Shown here one piece after another: positions 1 to 11,040 of a DNA stretch of 64,000 nucleotides. The translations under genes and the position numbers were made by a program. The stretch comes from Skeletonema tropicum (lineage: Eukaryota; Bacillariophyta; Thalassiosirophyceae; Thalassiosirales; Thalassiosiraceae), in NCBI GenBank assembly GCA_037178625.1, contig CM074130.1, positions 4,340,001 to 4,404,000 of the forward strand, read 5' to 3'. Position 1 is the first letter of the stretch. Each line of letters starts with the position of its first letter. The notes under the pieces were generated by a model. The model was not told the DNA's origin, searched no databases, and was given only the letters and a program-made list of their open reading frames with translations.

Positions 1-635
1 ACCTTATCCGCCCTTCTCGTGCGCAAGATCAAACTAGGTGAAAGACCCACCATTCTAGCTGCAGCGGCAGTCGCGCGACAATGATTACTCTGCTCTCCAC
101 CTATAGTGACAACGGAATCACATCCCTTTGCCAGTGCATCTGCAAGCAAGAATTCGAGCTTGCGAAGTTTGTTACCACCCAGTTCGACACCACCAGTGGC
201 ATCATCTCGTTTGACGTAGAGTTTCATGTTCAATTCGTCCAGTCTAGAGAGAATACTGTTAGCATTCTGACTCCTAGTACACCTACTACCACGACGGTTT
301 TTCTTTGGACCACTCACTAATTGAACTGGTGTCGGAAGATTGGCCAATCTCAGCCGTTCTTTGGGCACGTTATTGGTGAATGGTGACGCCCATTCTGGAG
401 AGATGTAGGGATAGGATGTATCTGGTTGCTGAAATGTCATTCGTAGGCGATTCGTTGTGGTGGTAATATGTCGTGAGCTGATTCTAGGTGATGATGATAT
501 TGATGATGAGATGAATGCTCTTGTTGATGTTGATGTGAACAATATCATGAAGGACAGAAGGAATACGATGTTGTTGATTGTGCTGCTGCTGAGATGATGG
601 TGACAATGGGGTGTCAAAGTGATTGCTGTTGTCAT
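1..635 (-). CDS. D-cysteine desulfhydrase / ACC deaminase family, plastid-targeted (3' part outside window)
   Basis: PLP-dependent enzyme expected to split D-cysteine into pyruvate, sulfide and ammonia. The frame is open from an ATG at 633-635 to the window edge (about 211 codons). The core shows the family signatures [37 protein letters not shown] (the Lys of GGNK is the PLP-binding position) and [17 protein letters not shown]. The first ~70 residues are a leader: a hydrophobic stretch ([11 protein letters not shown]) followed by [11 protein letters not shown], which resembles the diatom ASAFAP plastid signal. I chose the upstream ATG because it adds this leader; an internal ATG at 438-440 starts just before the conserved domain. 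The gene is divergent from the oxygenase at 1167. ACC deaminase is the alternative within the same fold; the catalytic C-terminus is not visible. Confidence 0.85.
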   Translation of the reverse strand, partial: MTTAITLTPHCHHHLSSSTINNIVFLLSFMILFTSTSTRAFISSSISSSPRISSRHITTTTNRLRMTFQQPDTSYPYISPEWASPFTNNVPKERLRLANLPTPVQLVSGPKKNRRGSRCTRSQNANSILSRLDELNMKLYVKRDDATGGVELGGNKLRKLEFLLADALAKGCDSVVTIGGEQSNHCRATAAAARMVGLSPSLILRTRRADK

Positions 636-1166
636 ATTTCAACAGATTTCAACCTATTTCAACGAGGGTGCAATGAAAGGAGCCTGTAGCCTGTAGGCTG
701 TAGGTCTGGAGCTGGTGTATAAGTACCATAGGTCGACGCAAAAGATGAAAAAAGCAATTTGTAATTTGTGTACAAGATAGATAGGAATCAATATGAAATC
801 CAGCGGGGTACACGTCGTGTATTGTTAAGCAATAATCTTCATGCACCATCAGTAAAATGTATGAATGAGCCAGACTTCGCTTCATCTTCCGTCCATCTGA
901 TTATTATCGAGAATCGAGAGGTGCTCCCAGTCTATATGGCTTGTATGATCATTGCCTTATCTATATACTTGGATTGAGGCATCTTCACAAACAGTTACTC
1001 AAAAAATCTTGCTTTCATCGCAGCTCGCGCTTAGGTTGAGAGAATCAAATGGCGACCGTATCAAACCCCGAAGTTATCGTAAGAAGCACCAACATGAACC
1101 AATACGAGGTGCCCATACTGACAAACATCACAGACACCACTACCAACAGCACCGCACCACCAAACG
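636..1166. other. Intergenic region between divergent genes
   Basis: This 0.5 kb stretch separates the starts of two divergent genes, so it probably holds both promoters. A TATA-like ctatata lies near 961-967. I see no convincing coding frame; the short open frames here are low complexity. Confidence 0.5.
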
Positions 1167-2336
1167 ATGATGATGACCATAATGAAATCCCATGTCATCG
1201 ATCTATCCAATCCCAACACCGAACAACTCCTCCACCAAATCCTACGTGCCTGTACCACCTGGGGATTCTTCCAACTCACCAACCACGACATTCCGCTACC
1301 ACTCATTCAATCCTATCGTGAAAGCAAGGCAAAGTTCTTCTCCCTACCCTACGACACCAAACTAAAACTAAAGCGAAATGCACAAAATGCACGTGGATAT
1401 TTTGACGATGAGTTGACCAAACGAAGAAAGGATTGGAAGGAGGCATTGGATGTGGGTGTGCCCGGAAGTAGAACGTGGGACACTCCCGATTTTGATGAGA
1501 GTAATGCCTGTTTGGATGGGATGAATCAATTCCCGTCACAGGAAGAGTGTCCTGATTTTCGGGACATTACAGTCCAATACTTTGAAGAATGTGCAAAGTT
1601 ATCCAATCGTCTTGCTAGATTGATGGCGTGTGCGTTGGGGATTCGAGAGGGGAGTGAGGACGCACAAATTTTAGATCGCATGGCGTTGAATCATACGAGT
1701 TACTTGCGAATGAATTACTATCCTCCGTGTGATTTGAATGATGTAGACACTGTGGTGCCGGATGGTCCACCACCTTTGGGTATATCGCCTCATCGCGATG
1801 CTGGCTTTCTAACCATTCTGTTGCAAGATGACGATTGTCATTCTTTGCAGGTGGCTAGATTTGAAGACTCGGATCTTGGTCGTGACAACAGTTGGGTCAC
1901 CGTTCAACCAATTCCAGGTGCTGTAACAATCAACACTGGTGATATGGCAATGATTTGGTCGAATGGTATATTTCGTGCACCGTTGCATCGAGTACTGACA
2001 GACCCTACCAAGAAGAGGTACTCTTCACCATTTTTTTATAATCCGGGTTACAATGAGCTCATTTCTCCATTGGATTGTTGCAGTTGTGGTTGTTCGGAGG
2101 ACAAAGCAACGAACGAGATCAAGAAGAAGTATCGGCCTTGTCTGTGGGGTTACTTTCGTGCGTTGCGGTTTGCAGGTGACTTGACAGATTTGGGTGTTGA
2201 GATTCAAACCTCTCACTTTAAGATGGATACAACGTCTGATCACATTGCGAAGCAGGATGAATTCCAAAAGGTGGTGAATTTTGAGGAGAATTTCAATGTG
2301 GAGAAGTACAGATCTATACTTGAATCTAAAGATTAG
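1167..2336 (+). CDS. 2-oxoglutarate/Fe(II)-dependent dioxygenase (isopenicillin N synthase-like)
   Basis: Intact 389-residue protein of the 2OG-Fe(II) oxygenase superfamily, DIOX_N plus 2OG-FeII_Oxy arrangement. The N-terminal domain has the typical VIDLSNP ... WGFFQLTNHDIP pattern (residues 10-43). The iron triad is visible as H209-x-D211 (SPHRDAGFLTIL) and H274 (APLHRV). The 2OG-binding R-x-S is R284/S286 (KRYSSPFFYNPGY). Family members hydroxylate, desaturate or close rings in small molecules; the substrate cannot be told from sequence. No signal peptide is evident, so it is probably cytosolic. A Cys-rich CCSCGCS stretch (residues 304-310) sits in the C-terminal part and is unusual for the family. 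The start is the first ATG of a run of ATGs; residue M6 is an alternative. Confidence 0.88.
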   Translation: MMMTIMKSHVIDLSNPNTEQLLHQILRACTTWGFFQLTNHDIPLPLIQSYRESKAKFFSLPYDTKLKLKRNAQNARGYFDDELTKRRKDWKEALDVGVPGSRTWDTPDFDESNACLDGMNQFPSQEECPDFRDITVQYFEECAKLSNRLARLMACALGIREGSEDAQILDRMALNHTSYLRMNYYPPCDLNDVDTVVPDGPPPLGISPHRDAGFLTILLQDDDCHSLQVARFEDSDLGRDNSWVTVQPIPGAVTINTGDMAMIWSNGIFRAPLHRVLTDPTKKRYSSPFFYNPGYNELISPLDCCSCGCSEDKATNEIKKKYRPCLWGYFRALRFAGDLTDLGVEIQTSHFKMDTTSDHIAKQDEFQKVVNFEENFNVEKYRSILESKD

Positions 2337-2608
2337 AAGATTAGTTAGATCCTCAACAGACAATAATAAGTTGAATGCTATAAAATGGAACGCCATTTCA
2401 TACGGTAATTGTCATTTCTATCTTAGTGCTTAGCGGTTCTTACTTTTAGTCAGACTTGCAATCACTTTCAGCCTCAATTTTCCCAAGACATTGACCTTAC
2501 AACAGACAGCGTGGTATTATCCAATTCATTTACCTTCAAATATACATTGATCGCAACCAAAATTCCATCCTCAATCAATCTAAAACATTGCTCTTCTGCC
2601 TCCTCCTC

Positions 2609-3293
2609 TTACATTGCATTATCCAACTCATCCATCTGCCGTTCAATCTTCTTCCTCACCTCTTCATACCGTTGCTCATCCGTCTTATTCTCTTCCAAAA
2701 ACCGTTTCAACTCCAATGTATTCCTTGCCTTATCTATAGCCGCTTGCGCAATGGCTTCGGAATCCACCCGCTCTTTGGATTTGTCCACTGCGTTGTTGGT
2801 GTTGTTGCCTCCCAATGAAGAGAATAGTGACCCGCCACCGCCAATAATGGTGTCACCTCCTCCCTCTTGAGAGTTGTTGTCACCAGCTGCACCCTTTTCC
2901 GAAGCTCGTCTCATCGGTCCCAACGCTAGATTTGCCAATGGTGATCCAAGAAGGATATCGATGATAACTGCCACTGATACTACCAATGGGACGTATTGCC
3001 TCCATGATTCGGTGGTTTCCGAGGATAGAAGCATGGAGGAGGAGGAGGAGGATAATTCTGGTACAAGCAGATTTAGTTTTGTATCAAGAGAAGATGATGA
3101 TTGACGGTGAATTAGTTGCTGTTGTTGCTGCTCCATTGTTTTGTGTGTTGAATTTGACTCTATGGAAGGGAGCATGATGCAGAGGATGACGAAGACGAGA
3201 GGGCGTGAAGGATTGGGTCTGCGTGACTAAGCAGCAGCAGACGCAGACGCACAAAAGAAGAAATGGCAGGTGATGAGAGTGTTGTAGCGCCAT
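2609..3293 (-). CDS. Plastid-targeted single-pass membrane protein of unknown function, frame interrupted
   Basis: The leader starting at 3293 (MALQHSHHLPFLLLCVCVC...) is a strong signal peptide followed by TQTQS|FTPSRL, an ASAFAP-like plastid motif. It lies one frame away from the main body, whose frame is open from 3175 to 2609. Removing one base from the GGG at about 3168-3170 joins them into about 227 residues. The body has a Ser-rich stretch, one membrane segment (YVPLVVSVAVIIDILLG), a Gly/Asn-rich linker and a charged helical C-terminus (RYEEVRKKIERQMDEL). I do not recognise the family. A short unseen intron instead of a sequence error is possible, but no good GT-AG pair is apparent. 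Confidence 0.55.
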
Positions 3294-3783
3294 GGTGGTG
3301 GAGTAGTGTGAAGGTAGAGAGCGTTAGTATTGAAAATATCTAGAGCAGTCAACGTCAACACCAGACACCGCAACATCAACATCACAGCTTATAATTGTTA
3401 CTTCATCTTTCATTTTCATTTGCGGGGGGTGATTAGTAATAGATAGTGACTCCTCGAACTTCTTCAAGGAGCTGCAGAACATTAATCACCGAGTTAATAC
3501 CCCTCATTTGAATAATTTAATGGAGAATATGCCCGCCTCCACCCTCCAACGCCTATAACGAACGCATTTCTTATTATTATTTGTGCACCACACAAGAAGT
3601 AGCGGGGGCTGCAATAGTAGAAAGCTGCAAGAGTCAAGAGCTTTGATTTGACCTCTCTCTTCAGTTGAGCGCACATACCACCAATCGATCCCCTCACATT
3701 AAAATATCGATCAAGAAGATATCTCTTGAGGCAACATACCTAACAAAATTCAATATCTATATTTCCATCATCGCATATCCATC
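3294..3783. other. Intergenic region
   Basis: Lies between two divergent starts and presumably carries promoters for both. Short open frames here have no recognisable features. Confidence 0.4.
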
Positions 3784-4035
3784 ATGTCCGAAGAATCCAT
3801 TGACAAAATAAGTTATCAAACCTACCACGGCGGCACCGAAGGCTCGTGGACTCCAGCAATCCTCTTATTCACCATTCTCCTCCTCCGATACCTTCTTCGA
3901 AATTCCATCACATTTCAGCGATCTATTGGCAGTCAAAAGATTTATTGGAGGAGGAGATTGGGTTATAGAGATGAGACCAAGTATCAGATGGGTGCGGGGG
4001 ATGGTGCTAATACGAAGTTGAAGCGACAGGGTTAA
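3784..4035 (+). CDS. Small single-pass membrane protein, hypothetical
   Basis: An 83-residue frame with a clean ATG. It has a polar N-terminus, one hydrophobic segment (WTPAILLFTILLLRYLL, residues ~22-38) and a basic Gly/Arg/Lys-rich tail. The shape resembles small organelle membrane subunits or assembly factors, but I do not recognise a family. Composition and codon use look coding and there is no competing frame. Transcript or conservation data would be needed to confirm it. Confidence 0.45.
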   Translation: MSEESIDKISYQTYHGGTEGSWTPAILLFTILLLRYLLRNSITFQRSIGSQKIYWRRRLGYRDETKYQMGAGDGANTKLKRQG

Positions 4036-4701
4036 AAAGGAAGGACGAGAGAAAAGGAGACAGACTTATTTATGATGTATTGCTTGATTTCTTATTTGTA
4101 TTCAATATTGCTTGAGTTGGTGTGATCCTGCACATGCTGTTTTGAACGAATGTGAGACACATTGACGGGGTTGCATTTGAGTTTTTCTTAGAGAACACGT
4201 CAACCTCAGGAATATATATATATATATATATTAGACAGAGCGAAGATAAAAAAGAGGGAGAGGTGCTATTGCTACGAGTCATGAGCACCTACGTACAATA
4301 TACTGACCTCTCTCCAAGAGGTGACGATGTAAAACGGATGAAAAAAGTATTTTAGGTGGAGTGTGTAAGTTGCTCACATCAGTCCAACAAACATCAAGTC
4401 AACAGAATGAAACGCATAAAATACATCATAGTATATATAAGTAGGATACCAACTACTCCTACCATATATACGAAACTAATTCAAAGTAACTTGAAATCTT
4501 TAACACATTAATATAATCCCCTAACTCTTCTAGATAAAATGGTAAACAATTGAGTAAGATGCATCACCACGGATAGTACACAACTTGACGATGGTGCAAC
4601 GCATTTACAACAACGGGCGAAGAGTTTCTTGTTTCTTACAGTTTCCCCCAAAATGCTAATCTTCCTGGATGGACCTTTCGAGATGTTGGCAAGTGCTCCT
4701 A
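4036..4701. other. Intergenic region with AT microsatellite
   Basis: Non-coding stretch between a plus-strand and a minus-strand gene, so it should hold two 3' ends. It contains a (TA)n run at about 4211-4232 and AT-rich sequence around 4430-4500. No gene is recognised. Confidence 0.5.
4211..4232. repeat. (TA)n microsatellite, about 11 units
   Basis: Uninterrupted alternating A and T, directly visible. Likely length-polymorphic. Confidence 0.9.
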
Positions 4702-7679
4702 CTAAGGCGCAGGCGCAGGCGTCGGAGCCCTAGTTGGATGAAACGAATAAATTTCCGCAGCCCTACAATGCATCTTGTCTGCCGTACCATCATAGCATTC
4801 GCTCAAAATGTTATCTTTGCCGCCACTCGTACAACCAGAGTTCTTGCAGCAAAGCTTGTAAGTAACACTGGAGGCAACTTTGCTGGTGTACACGAAACCG
4901 GAAGGACAAGCAGGCTTACACACACCGGTAGCAAGTGTGTTATCCGCATTACCAAGATACTTTTCACCACTGGGACAGGATGTGCAAAGATCCGCATCAG
5001 CAGCCGCCCAAGGATTGGTAGCACCATTGTCACACACGCACACACTCTTTCCGTTCACAATGTCGCCACTGGCGTGGGCAGCGTTACAACCGATGCACGC
5101 CTTAGGAGCATCGATCGAGTCGAGCCCATAATCAGTGGCGCATTTCTGACAACCTTTGACCGCAGGCGATGGCTTGAAGTAGTCTTCTGGATTGATCGCA
5201 AAACTGCCTGCAGCAATGGCTTCCCCCATTTGGCATTCACCACTATTGTTTACAAGCAAGTTGCCATTCGAAGCAAACACAGGGCCATGAACACTTGGAA
5301 CAAATGTATCATCCACTCCAGAAGCCCCAACGGCTGTACACGTGGTCTTTTCCCAGCCCTGGGAAGATTGATAGGGATTGTAATCGGGAGAATCTTGAAC
5401 GAATGGAGAAAAACCTTCGCAGTAACCTGAGTAGGGCCAAGCACTGCATTTACGTGCATCCTCGCCATACCTGACGAGTTGTCCAGGTTTGTACAACTCC
5501 AATGCTGTGCCTCCAGTAGAAATTGATGAACCACCCTTCTGCCAGGATTCAGCTTGCAAAACAACGTAAGCACCATCATCTGTTGTTTCCAAGTTGTACT
5601 TGAACTGACAAGCGTAAGTGGCCGGAACGGGTGTGGGTGCTACTGTGGGAGACATCGTGCCTTCACAGTACCCCACCTTCTCCCAAGCTTGGCCGCCGTA
5701 TTGAGTCCCAGGAGCATAACCCTCACTTTGACACCAAGGAGCAGTCATTGCATTCTTGCACATCCAGACAACACCATAAGTATTGCCTTCGTTTTTCGGA
5801 ACTGAGACATAGTCACCTGGTTTATAGTTGGGGTTGTTCGCGACGTACTCATCAGGACACCCGCTCTTTTCCCACTTAGCAAGAGAAGTAAACACGGGAG
5901 CTCCAGTAGGTGTGATGGTACCTGTGCAGCCACCGACGTAGGTCCAGGCATTCGGCCAGCACAATTCGCCGTTGCACCCTTTCTCGGTGTTTGCAGGGGA
6001 GTACACTTCATTGTTACAAAACCCACTATTTGGCCAACTCTTGCACTTGTAAATCTTGCCGTATGCCTCTCCTGCAGGAGTAACTGACACCTTGTCGCCT
6101 TCTTCGTAATCAGCACTATCATCGTACTGCTTCGGGACATCCTCCGACGACTGCCGGCAGTAAACGTGGGAGTGGCAGTAGGAGTTAAAGTACCAGTGCA
6201 ACCACCCTACGTAGGTCCAGGCATCCGGCCAGCACACTTCGCCGTTGCACCCTTTCTCGGTGTTTGCAGGGGAGTACGCTTCTTTGACACAATTTCCACT
6301 ATTTGGCCAACTCTTGCACTTGTAAATCTTGCCGTAGGTCCCACCTGCAAGAGTAACTGACACCATGTCGCCTGCTTCGTAATCAGCGCTATCATCGTAT
6401 GCTTCGGGACATCCTCCGACGACACCAGCAAACGTTGGAGTGGCAGTAGGAGTTAAAGTACCAGTGCAACCACCTACGTAGGTCCAGGCATCCGGCCAGC
6501 ACACTTCGCCGTTGCACCCTTTCTCGGTGTTCGCAGGGGAGTACGCTTCTTTGCCACAATGTCCACTATTTGGCCAACTCTTGCACTGGTAAATCTTGCC
6601 AGTATGCCTCTCCTGCAGGAGTAATAGACACCTTGTCGCCTGCTTCGTAGTCAGCGCTATCATCGTATGCTTCGGGACACCCTCCGGGGACGCCATTAAA
6701 CGTGGGAGTGGTAGTAGGAGTAAAAGTTCCAGTGCATGCTCCTACTTTGATCCAAGCTCGCGGCCAGCACTCGCCGCCGTTGCAGAGTTTCTCAGTGTTC
6801 AAGGGAGAGTACGCGTCATCGTTACACCACTGGCTCTCCGGAAAAGCCTTGCACCTGTACAAAATCGAAGTGCCGTCATCACGGGTGATAGCGACACTGT
6901 CATTTGCCTCGTAGGTGGTGCTGGGATCAAATTCCTCGGGGCAGCCATCTTGGGATTGAGGAGAAGTTAGGAGACCCGGTTGGAGCTGCGGTACCCGTGC
7001 AAGAGCCGATTGGGGTCCAATAGGCGGCACCCACACCTCGCAAATCAGGTCCGTATGTGTTACAATACGCTGCAGCCCCAGAGCACTTGTAGACAACTTG
7101 GTTATCTTCCACCGTGTCATCAATCTCGTAGTTGGTGCTCGAATCCCATTGTCCTGGGCAGCCACCGGTTCCTGTGGGTGCATCGTAGGGATTATCACCC
7201 TGTGTAGATTCAAGTTCAAAGAGAGTGCGTGAGAGAGGATGACAAAATTATTGTTTTCGAGACAATGACGTTAAGAATAATCAGGAAAGAATAATCGGGT
7301 GAGTAGCAAAAGGCTCATCGAACTGGAACTTACAGCACTAGTAGAACACTTGACCATGAAGAGACCAAGCGAGAGCTGCAAGTGTACTGCTGCAAGACGG
7401 CTTCGTGCCACTGTATTGGTTGTTCGGCCATCCTACCAAAGAGTACGAGTAACAGTACTTCTTGGTCGTAGTTTCGGGTGGATCGGCCGTGGTGGTCTCA
7501 GAGTCGGTGCAGCAGTAAGAGTACCACACTTGTCCCACACCGGGAGGTTCAAACTCGGAGTTCAAAGAAGTGCAGCCGGTGTTACAGGCGACGTCGCCTT
7601 CCTCACAGGAGTCTGGCAGTGCGGCGAGGGCACCGTGCCCGAAGATGGCGACGAAGAGAGCAATCCCTTTCAGATACAT
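4702..7679 (-). CDS. Secreted Cys-rich modular protein with chitin-binding-like repeats
   Basis: Large extracellular or cell-wall protein, about 940 residues in two exons. Exon 1 starts at 7679 with a signal peptide (MYLKGIALFVAIFGHGALA|ALP). A GTAAGT donor at 7333 and a CTACACAG acceptor ending at 7200 define a 134 nt intron. Exon 2 has about seven ~85-residue modules of the pattern GCPexYDxSxxYeaGDxVS...YkCKsWPxS..C...CWPxAWxxVGxCTGT, linked by Thr/Pro-rich spacers. They resemble carbohydrate-binding type 5/12 (ChtBD3) modules. A Cys-rich domain and a PTRAPTPAPAP tail follow. The frame breaks several times by one extra base: near 7340-7400, near 6950, at 6601 (extra A compared with the sister copy at 6061), and a compensated pair at ~6203 and ~6125-6165. 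Modules 3-5 are nearly identical in DNA. Chitin binding is inferred. Confidence 0.7.
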
Positions 7680-8167
7680 CCTAGAGATTGCAAGCGGGTG
7701 ATGAATAGGAGGAGGAGACCAGGAGGAGGTAGTAGTATCAACTGTTATGTTGTCGATCCAGTTTGTCAACTGTTGTCGATCCAATATACTTTTTATGGCA
7801 TGTTGTGCTGCGGGGTTTCAGACGACGAAAAGTGGATTTTGAGCTCGCGCCATTGGCCCGATCGCTCGCTCTATCTAAAACCCCAAACAGACCAGCCTGG
7901 AGATCTTGTGCGCATGGATGTACTAACTGTGGGTCTGTCAAGCGGAGAAGACGTCTGTTTGTCGCACAATTATTTAATCCTTTTTCTAGATAGACAAAAT
8001 TCAGCCCCTAAGTTAAAAATAACAAGCCCAATGCGTTGGCCAATGTGTTGGGCCTAAAGGGGCTTGCCTTTGAATTTAGCTAGCGCGTTGGGCGTCTTTG
8101 GGGCTGTTGTGTAGGAGCGCGTGAAGAATTTTCGGCGGGCTGTGCTGGTTTGAGTTCGTGAAAGGAG
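7680..8167. other. Promoter side of the secreted gene; start of transposon island
   Basis: Upstream of the secreted-protein start. From about 8020 the sequence turns into short self-complementary GC/AT motifs (aagcccaatgcg...ttgggcct) typical of repeat DNA. No gene is seen. Confidence 0.4.
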
Positions 8168-8199
8168 ATTGACCTTTCCACGGCAGCCCCATTTTATCC

Positions 8200-8284
8200 C
8201 TCATCTACTTTTTCCCCCATTCTGTGGAAATCTGTGGGTGCAACTCAATTTTTTCACCATTTTGTTAGAGATTTCAGTTAGAGA
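8200..8284 (+). repeat. Left arm of ~85 bp inverted repeat
   Basis: Matches the reverse complement of 9738-9822 with a few mismatches, including the shared tcatctactttttccc and ttctgtggaaatctgtgg blocks. Confidence 0.8.
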
Positions 8285-8626
8285 ACAGCTCTCATGGCCA
8301 AAATTCAAAATTAAGTTTCAGGAAGATGATTAGGATGCATTTCCAGTATTACCATCCTTTCGTCGACTATTGTCGACTCTATACATATGTTGGCTGGCCG
8401 AAAATTCCATTTCCCCGCTGAGAAATGCATGTGGGAGTACACTGGCTTTTCGCCATGTAATAAATTTTGGCCATCAGCCATCAAAGCTACCAAGCTAGAG
8501 AGCACCTTCACATGCATATCTCGACGAAAATACGCTTTCAACACCTACCCAGCACAGTATACACTCACATAATAGTCACCTAAAGGATAGTGTCTCGGGG
8601 CTAGCATGTAAACCACTTCCCTGAAA

Positions 8627-8896
8627 CTAAATATTCCTCGCATCCATGATATGACGGAGGTTTTCCTTCCCTCGAAGAAGTGCAACACCAGTTGGATCCT
8701 TCATCCTATTCCTATCCTTCACAAGAATGCTGTTCTTCAGAGGTTTGGCCCTACGCTCACAATCCATCGATCCGACAGTTCCCATAGACATTAGAGGCTT
8801 AGCAACCAATCGATAGAAGTCAGATGATCCTGCATAACATTCAAACCACGTGATGCGACCAGAAATAGCACCAGTTGATTCCACATACTGTACCAC
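8627..8896 (-). pseudogene. hAT-like transposase C-terminal remnant, copy 1
   Basis: 89-residue frame containing TVGSMDCERRAKPLKNSI followed by KDRNRMKDPTGVALLRGKEN. The ER-x(2)-K ... RNR pattern resembles the hAT dimerisation domain. The N-terminal RNase H-like domain is absent. A second, frameshifted copy lies at about 9310-9490. The assignment is by motif resemblance only. Confidence 0.4.
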
Positions 8897-8926
8897 ATTT
8901 TTGATACTAAAAGACTTGTTGTTCTG

Positions 8927-9111
8927 TTGGTGGTTGGTGGAATGAAGGGTCTTAGGTTATTTTTGTGCTACGTGTTGGTTCAGTACCATCCGTTCGCGCC
9001 AGAATTTTTGTGAAATTTCATTGTTGGCCAAAATTGGTGCAACTTTCACCCTGTAAATTTCACGAAAGTTGCAGTAGTGAAATTTCACCCTTTTGAAATT
9101 CCATTACGCTA
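8927..9111 (+). repeat. 185 bp direct repeat, copy 1
   Basis: Appears identical over its full length to 10230-10414. It contains several gaaatttc / gttgca motifs that are themselves locally self-complementary. Confidence 0.9.
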
Positions 9112-9309
9112 TTGAGAGCTGCTCTCTATAGTGTTCTGGAATTTCACCCTTTCTGAGATTTGTGAAAGTTGCAAGGTGAAATTGCAGGAATTTCAATGGA
9201 ATTTCAAAAACAAATTTCACTACGGCTGACGTATTATCCTAAGACCAGCCACACAATTACTCTTGCACGAACAATCACACTCCAACGATCCACCACACTC
9301 TCAATGCGA

Positions 9310-9490
9310 CTCAAAAATCCCCTTCCCATGCACCTTCTTCGCATGCATGATATGATAGAGGTTTTCATATCCTCGAAAAAGAGCAATTCCAGTTCCATCC
9401 CTCATCCTATTCCGGACCTTAGAAGGGTGTGCTTCAAAGGTTTGGCCCGACGTTCACAATCCATAGAGACTGAATTTCAACGAAGGAACA
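9310..9490 (-). pseudogene. hAT-like transposase C-terminal remnant, copy 2
   Basis: Minus-strand translation gives MDCERRAKPLKHTLL and, after a frame change, RNRMRDGTGIALFRGYENLYHIM. This parallels the copy at 8627-8896 with many substitutions, so it is a diverged paralogous fragment. Confidence 0.4.
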
Positions 9491-9737
9491 AATAGTTGCA
9501 TTGTTATTCATAAGCCTTACTGCGGCGATGTGTTCTCTCTGAGTTGGTGGAGTACATCATCATCTTCTCTTGTTTGATGATGGTGGGTGTGGCACGTTTC
9601 TTGTTTTTCAATGTTAGCGATATTGAGCGATATGGAAATTTCACTTTTGGCCAAATTTATCTGCAACTTTCACCCTGCAACTTTCACGCAAGTTGCAGTG
9701 CTGAAATTTCACCCCTTTGAAATTCCAGAACACTAGC

Positions 9738-9822
9738 TCTCTAACTAAAATCTCTAACAATATTGTGAAAAAATCGAGTTGCATCCACAGATTTCCACAG
9801 AATAGGGGAAAAAGTAGATGAG
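9738..9822 (-). repeat. Right arm of ~85 bp inverted repeat
   Basis: Reverse-complement partner of 8200-8284. Confidence 0.8.
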
Positions 9823-10229
9823 ACTGCTTTGCCAACTGGGCGTGCCCACTCACACATCATGCACTGATGATCAGCCGGGTTGTTGAGGGGGGAGTTCTTC
9901 ATGCCACAAAGGGCGTTGGCGGCGCATGTCAAAAGCATTATTGTTGAAGATTATTGAATTGTTGTTGTTATTGCCAGGCAAACTATGACAGCGTGGTAGA
10001 CGGCAGAGTGAACAAAAAGTTGATTTGTGCACATACCCGCACCCAAAATAAGAGCCATCCGCGCCCAAAATCATCTGGTACATGCCAATGCAGGAACACG
10101 CATGTAAGCTGAATTACTACGAAGGAATAAGTAATACTGCATTGTTAGTCGCCAGCATTTTGGTGAAGAGTTACTCTCCGCTGAGTTGACAAACTCATCA
10201 TCTGGATGGTGCGTGGTGTTCTTTGGGGT

Positions 10230-10414
10230 TTGGTGGTTGGTGGAATGAAGGGTCTTAGGTTATTTTTGTGCTACGTGTTGGTTCAGTACCATCCGTTCGC
10301 GCCAGAATTTTTGTGAAATTTCATTGTTGGCCAAAATTGGTGCAACTTTCACCCTGTAAATTTCACGAAAGTTGCAGTAGTGAAATTTCACCCTTTTGAA
10401 ATTCCATTACGCTA
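10230..10414 (+). repeat. 185 bp direct repeat, copy 2
   Basis: Same sequence as 8927-9111. The copies are 1.3 kb apart in the same orientation. Confidence 0.9.
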
Positions 10415-10829
10415 CTGTGGAAAGGTCAATGACCTGTCGGAAATTTTAGTACCGCTTCCACGGTCGGCCCACGTGGGCAAAGTACAAGGGCTACCAGTAA
10501 TTTTTATCATACATAAGCCCCCAAACAAAAGCTTACAAATCCTTCCTTTTTTGCACAAATTTGGGTTTGGAGGCACAAATTCACCATGGTGTTCACTACT
10601 TAGCTTCCGCTTAGCTTGCCAAATGCACAAATATAAAAAAGAATACCAAACTGAGTATCCTAACGTGTTGACGATGCTAATGGGAATAATTTTGGTGAAG
10701 GAAACGTACTAAACGGACATATTGTCGCCAAAATATGCAATTTTAGTTTTTTGCTACTATGGGTAGTACTACAGAATTGTTATCAATTGTCGTTTTTTCC
10801 CAAAATTCAAAAAATAGGCGAAAATTCAA

Positions 10830-10986
10830 CCAGTCACCAAACTTTTGAAACCTCGGTTAAATTTAAACAATGACTTAGATAGAATGTTACTATTTCGTTA
10901 TATCATACGTAGAGTTTCGAGAAGATTCGGTGTTCCACTGTAGAATTTTTTTAAATTTAACCGAGGTTCAAAAGTTTGGTGACTGG
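10830..10986. mobile_element. 157 bp MITE-like element with 37 bp terminal inverted repeats
   Basis: The left end (10830-10867, ccagtcaccaaacttttg...) and right end (10950-10986, ...caaaagtttggtgactgg) are reverse complements apart from a single-base length difference. The interior is about 80 bp and non-coding. No clear target-site duplication is visible. The element can fold into a hairpin. Confidence 0.75.
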
Positions 10987-11040
10987 ATGAAAATATGTAA
11001 GGCCAAAATTTATTTTTCATTTACTTCTCTAAATTCTTAT

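Larger units (their letters stand above)
8168..10430. mobile_element. Foldback / hAT-like transposon remains
   Basis: Composite repeat region. A 14 bp inverted pair (attgacctttccac at 8168-8181 and its complement at 10417-10430) brackets it. Inside are an ~85 bp imperfect inverted repeat (8200-8284 with 9738-9822), a perfect 185 bp direct repeat (8927-9111 and 10230-10414), and many copies of gaaatttcaccctttt-type motifs in both orientations. Two related minus-strand coding remnants resemble the C-terminal dimerisation segment of hAT transposases. No complete transposase is present. Nested insertion of several non-autonomous elements is likely. Confidence 0.5.

Noticed and set aside
4669..5430. 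253-codon plus-strand open frame over the secreted-protein gene
   Set aside because: Antisense shadow of the repeat-rich, Cys-rich gene. Its translation has no domain features, while the minus strand shows conserved modules.
7299..8057. 252-codon plus-strand open frame
   Set aside because: Covers exon 1, intron and promoter of the minus-strand secreted gene. Low-complexity Arg-rich translation with no recognisable motif.
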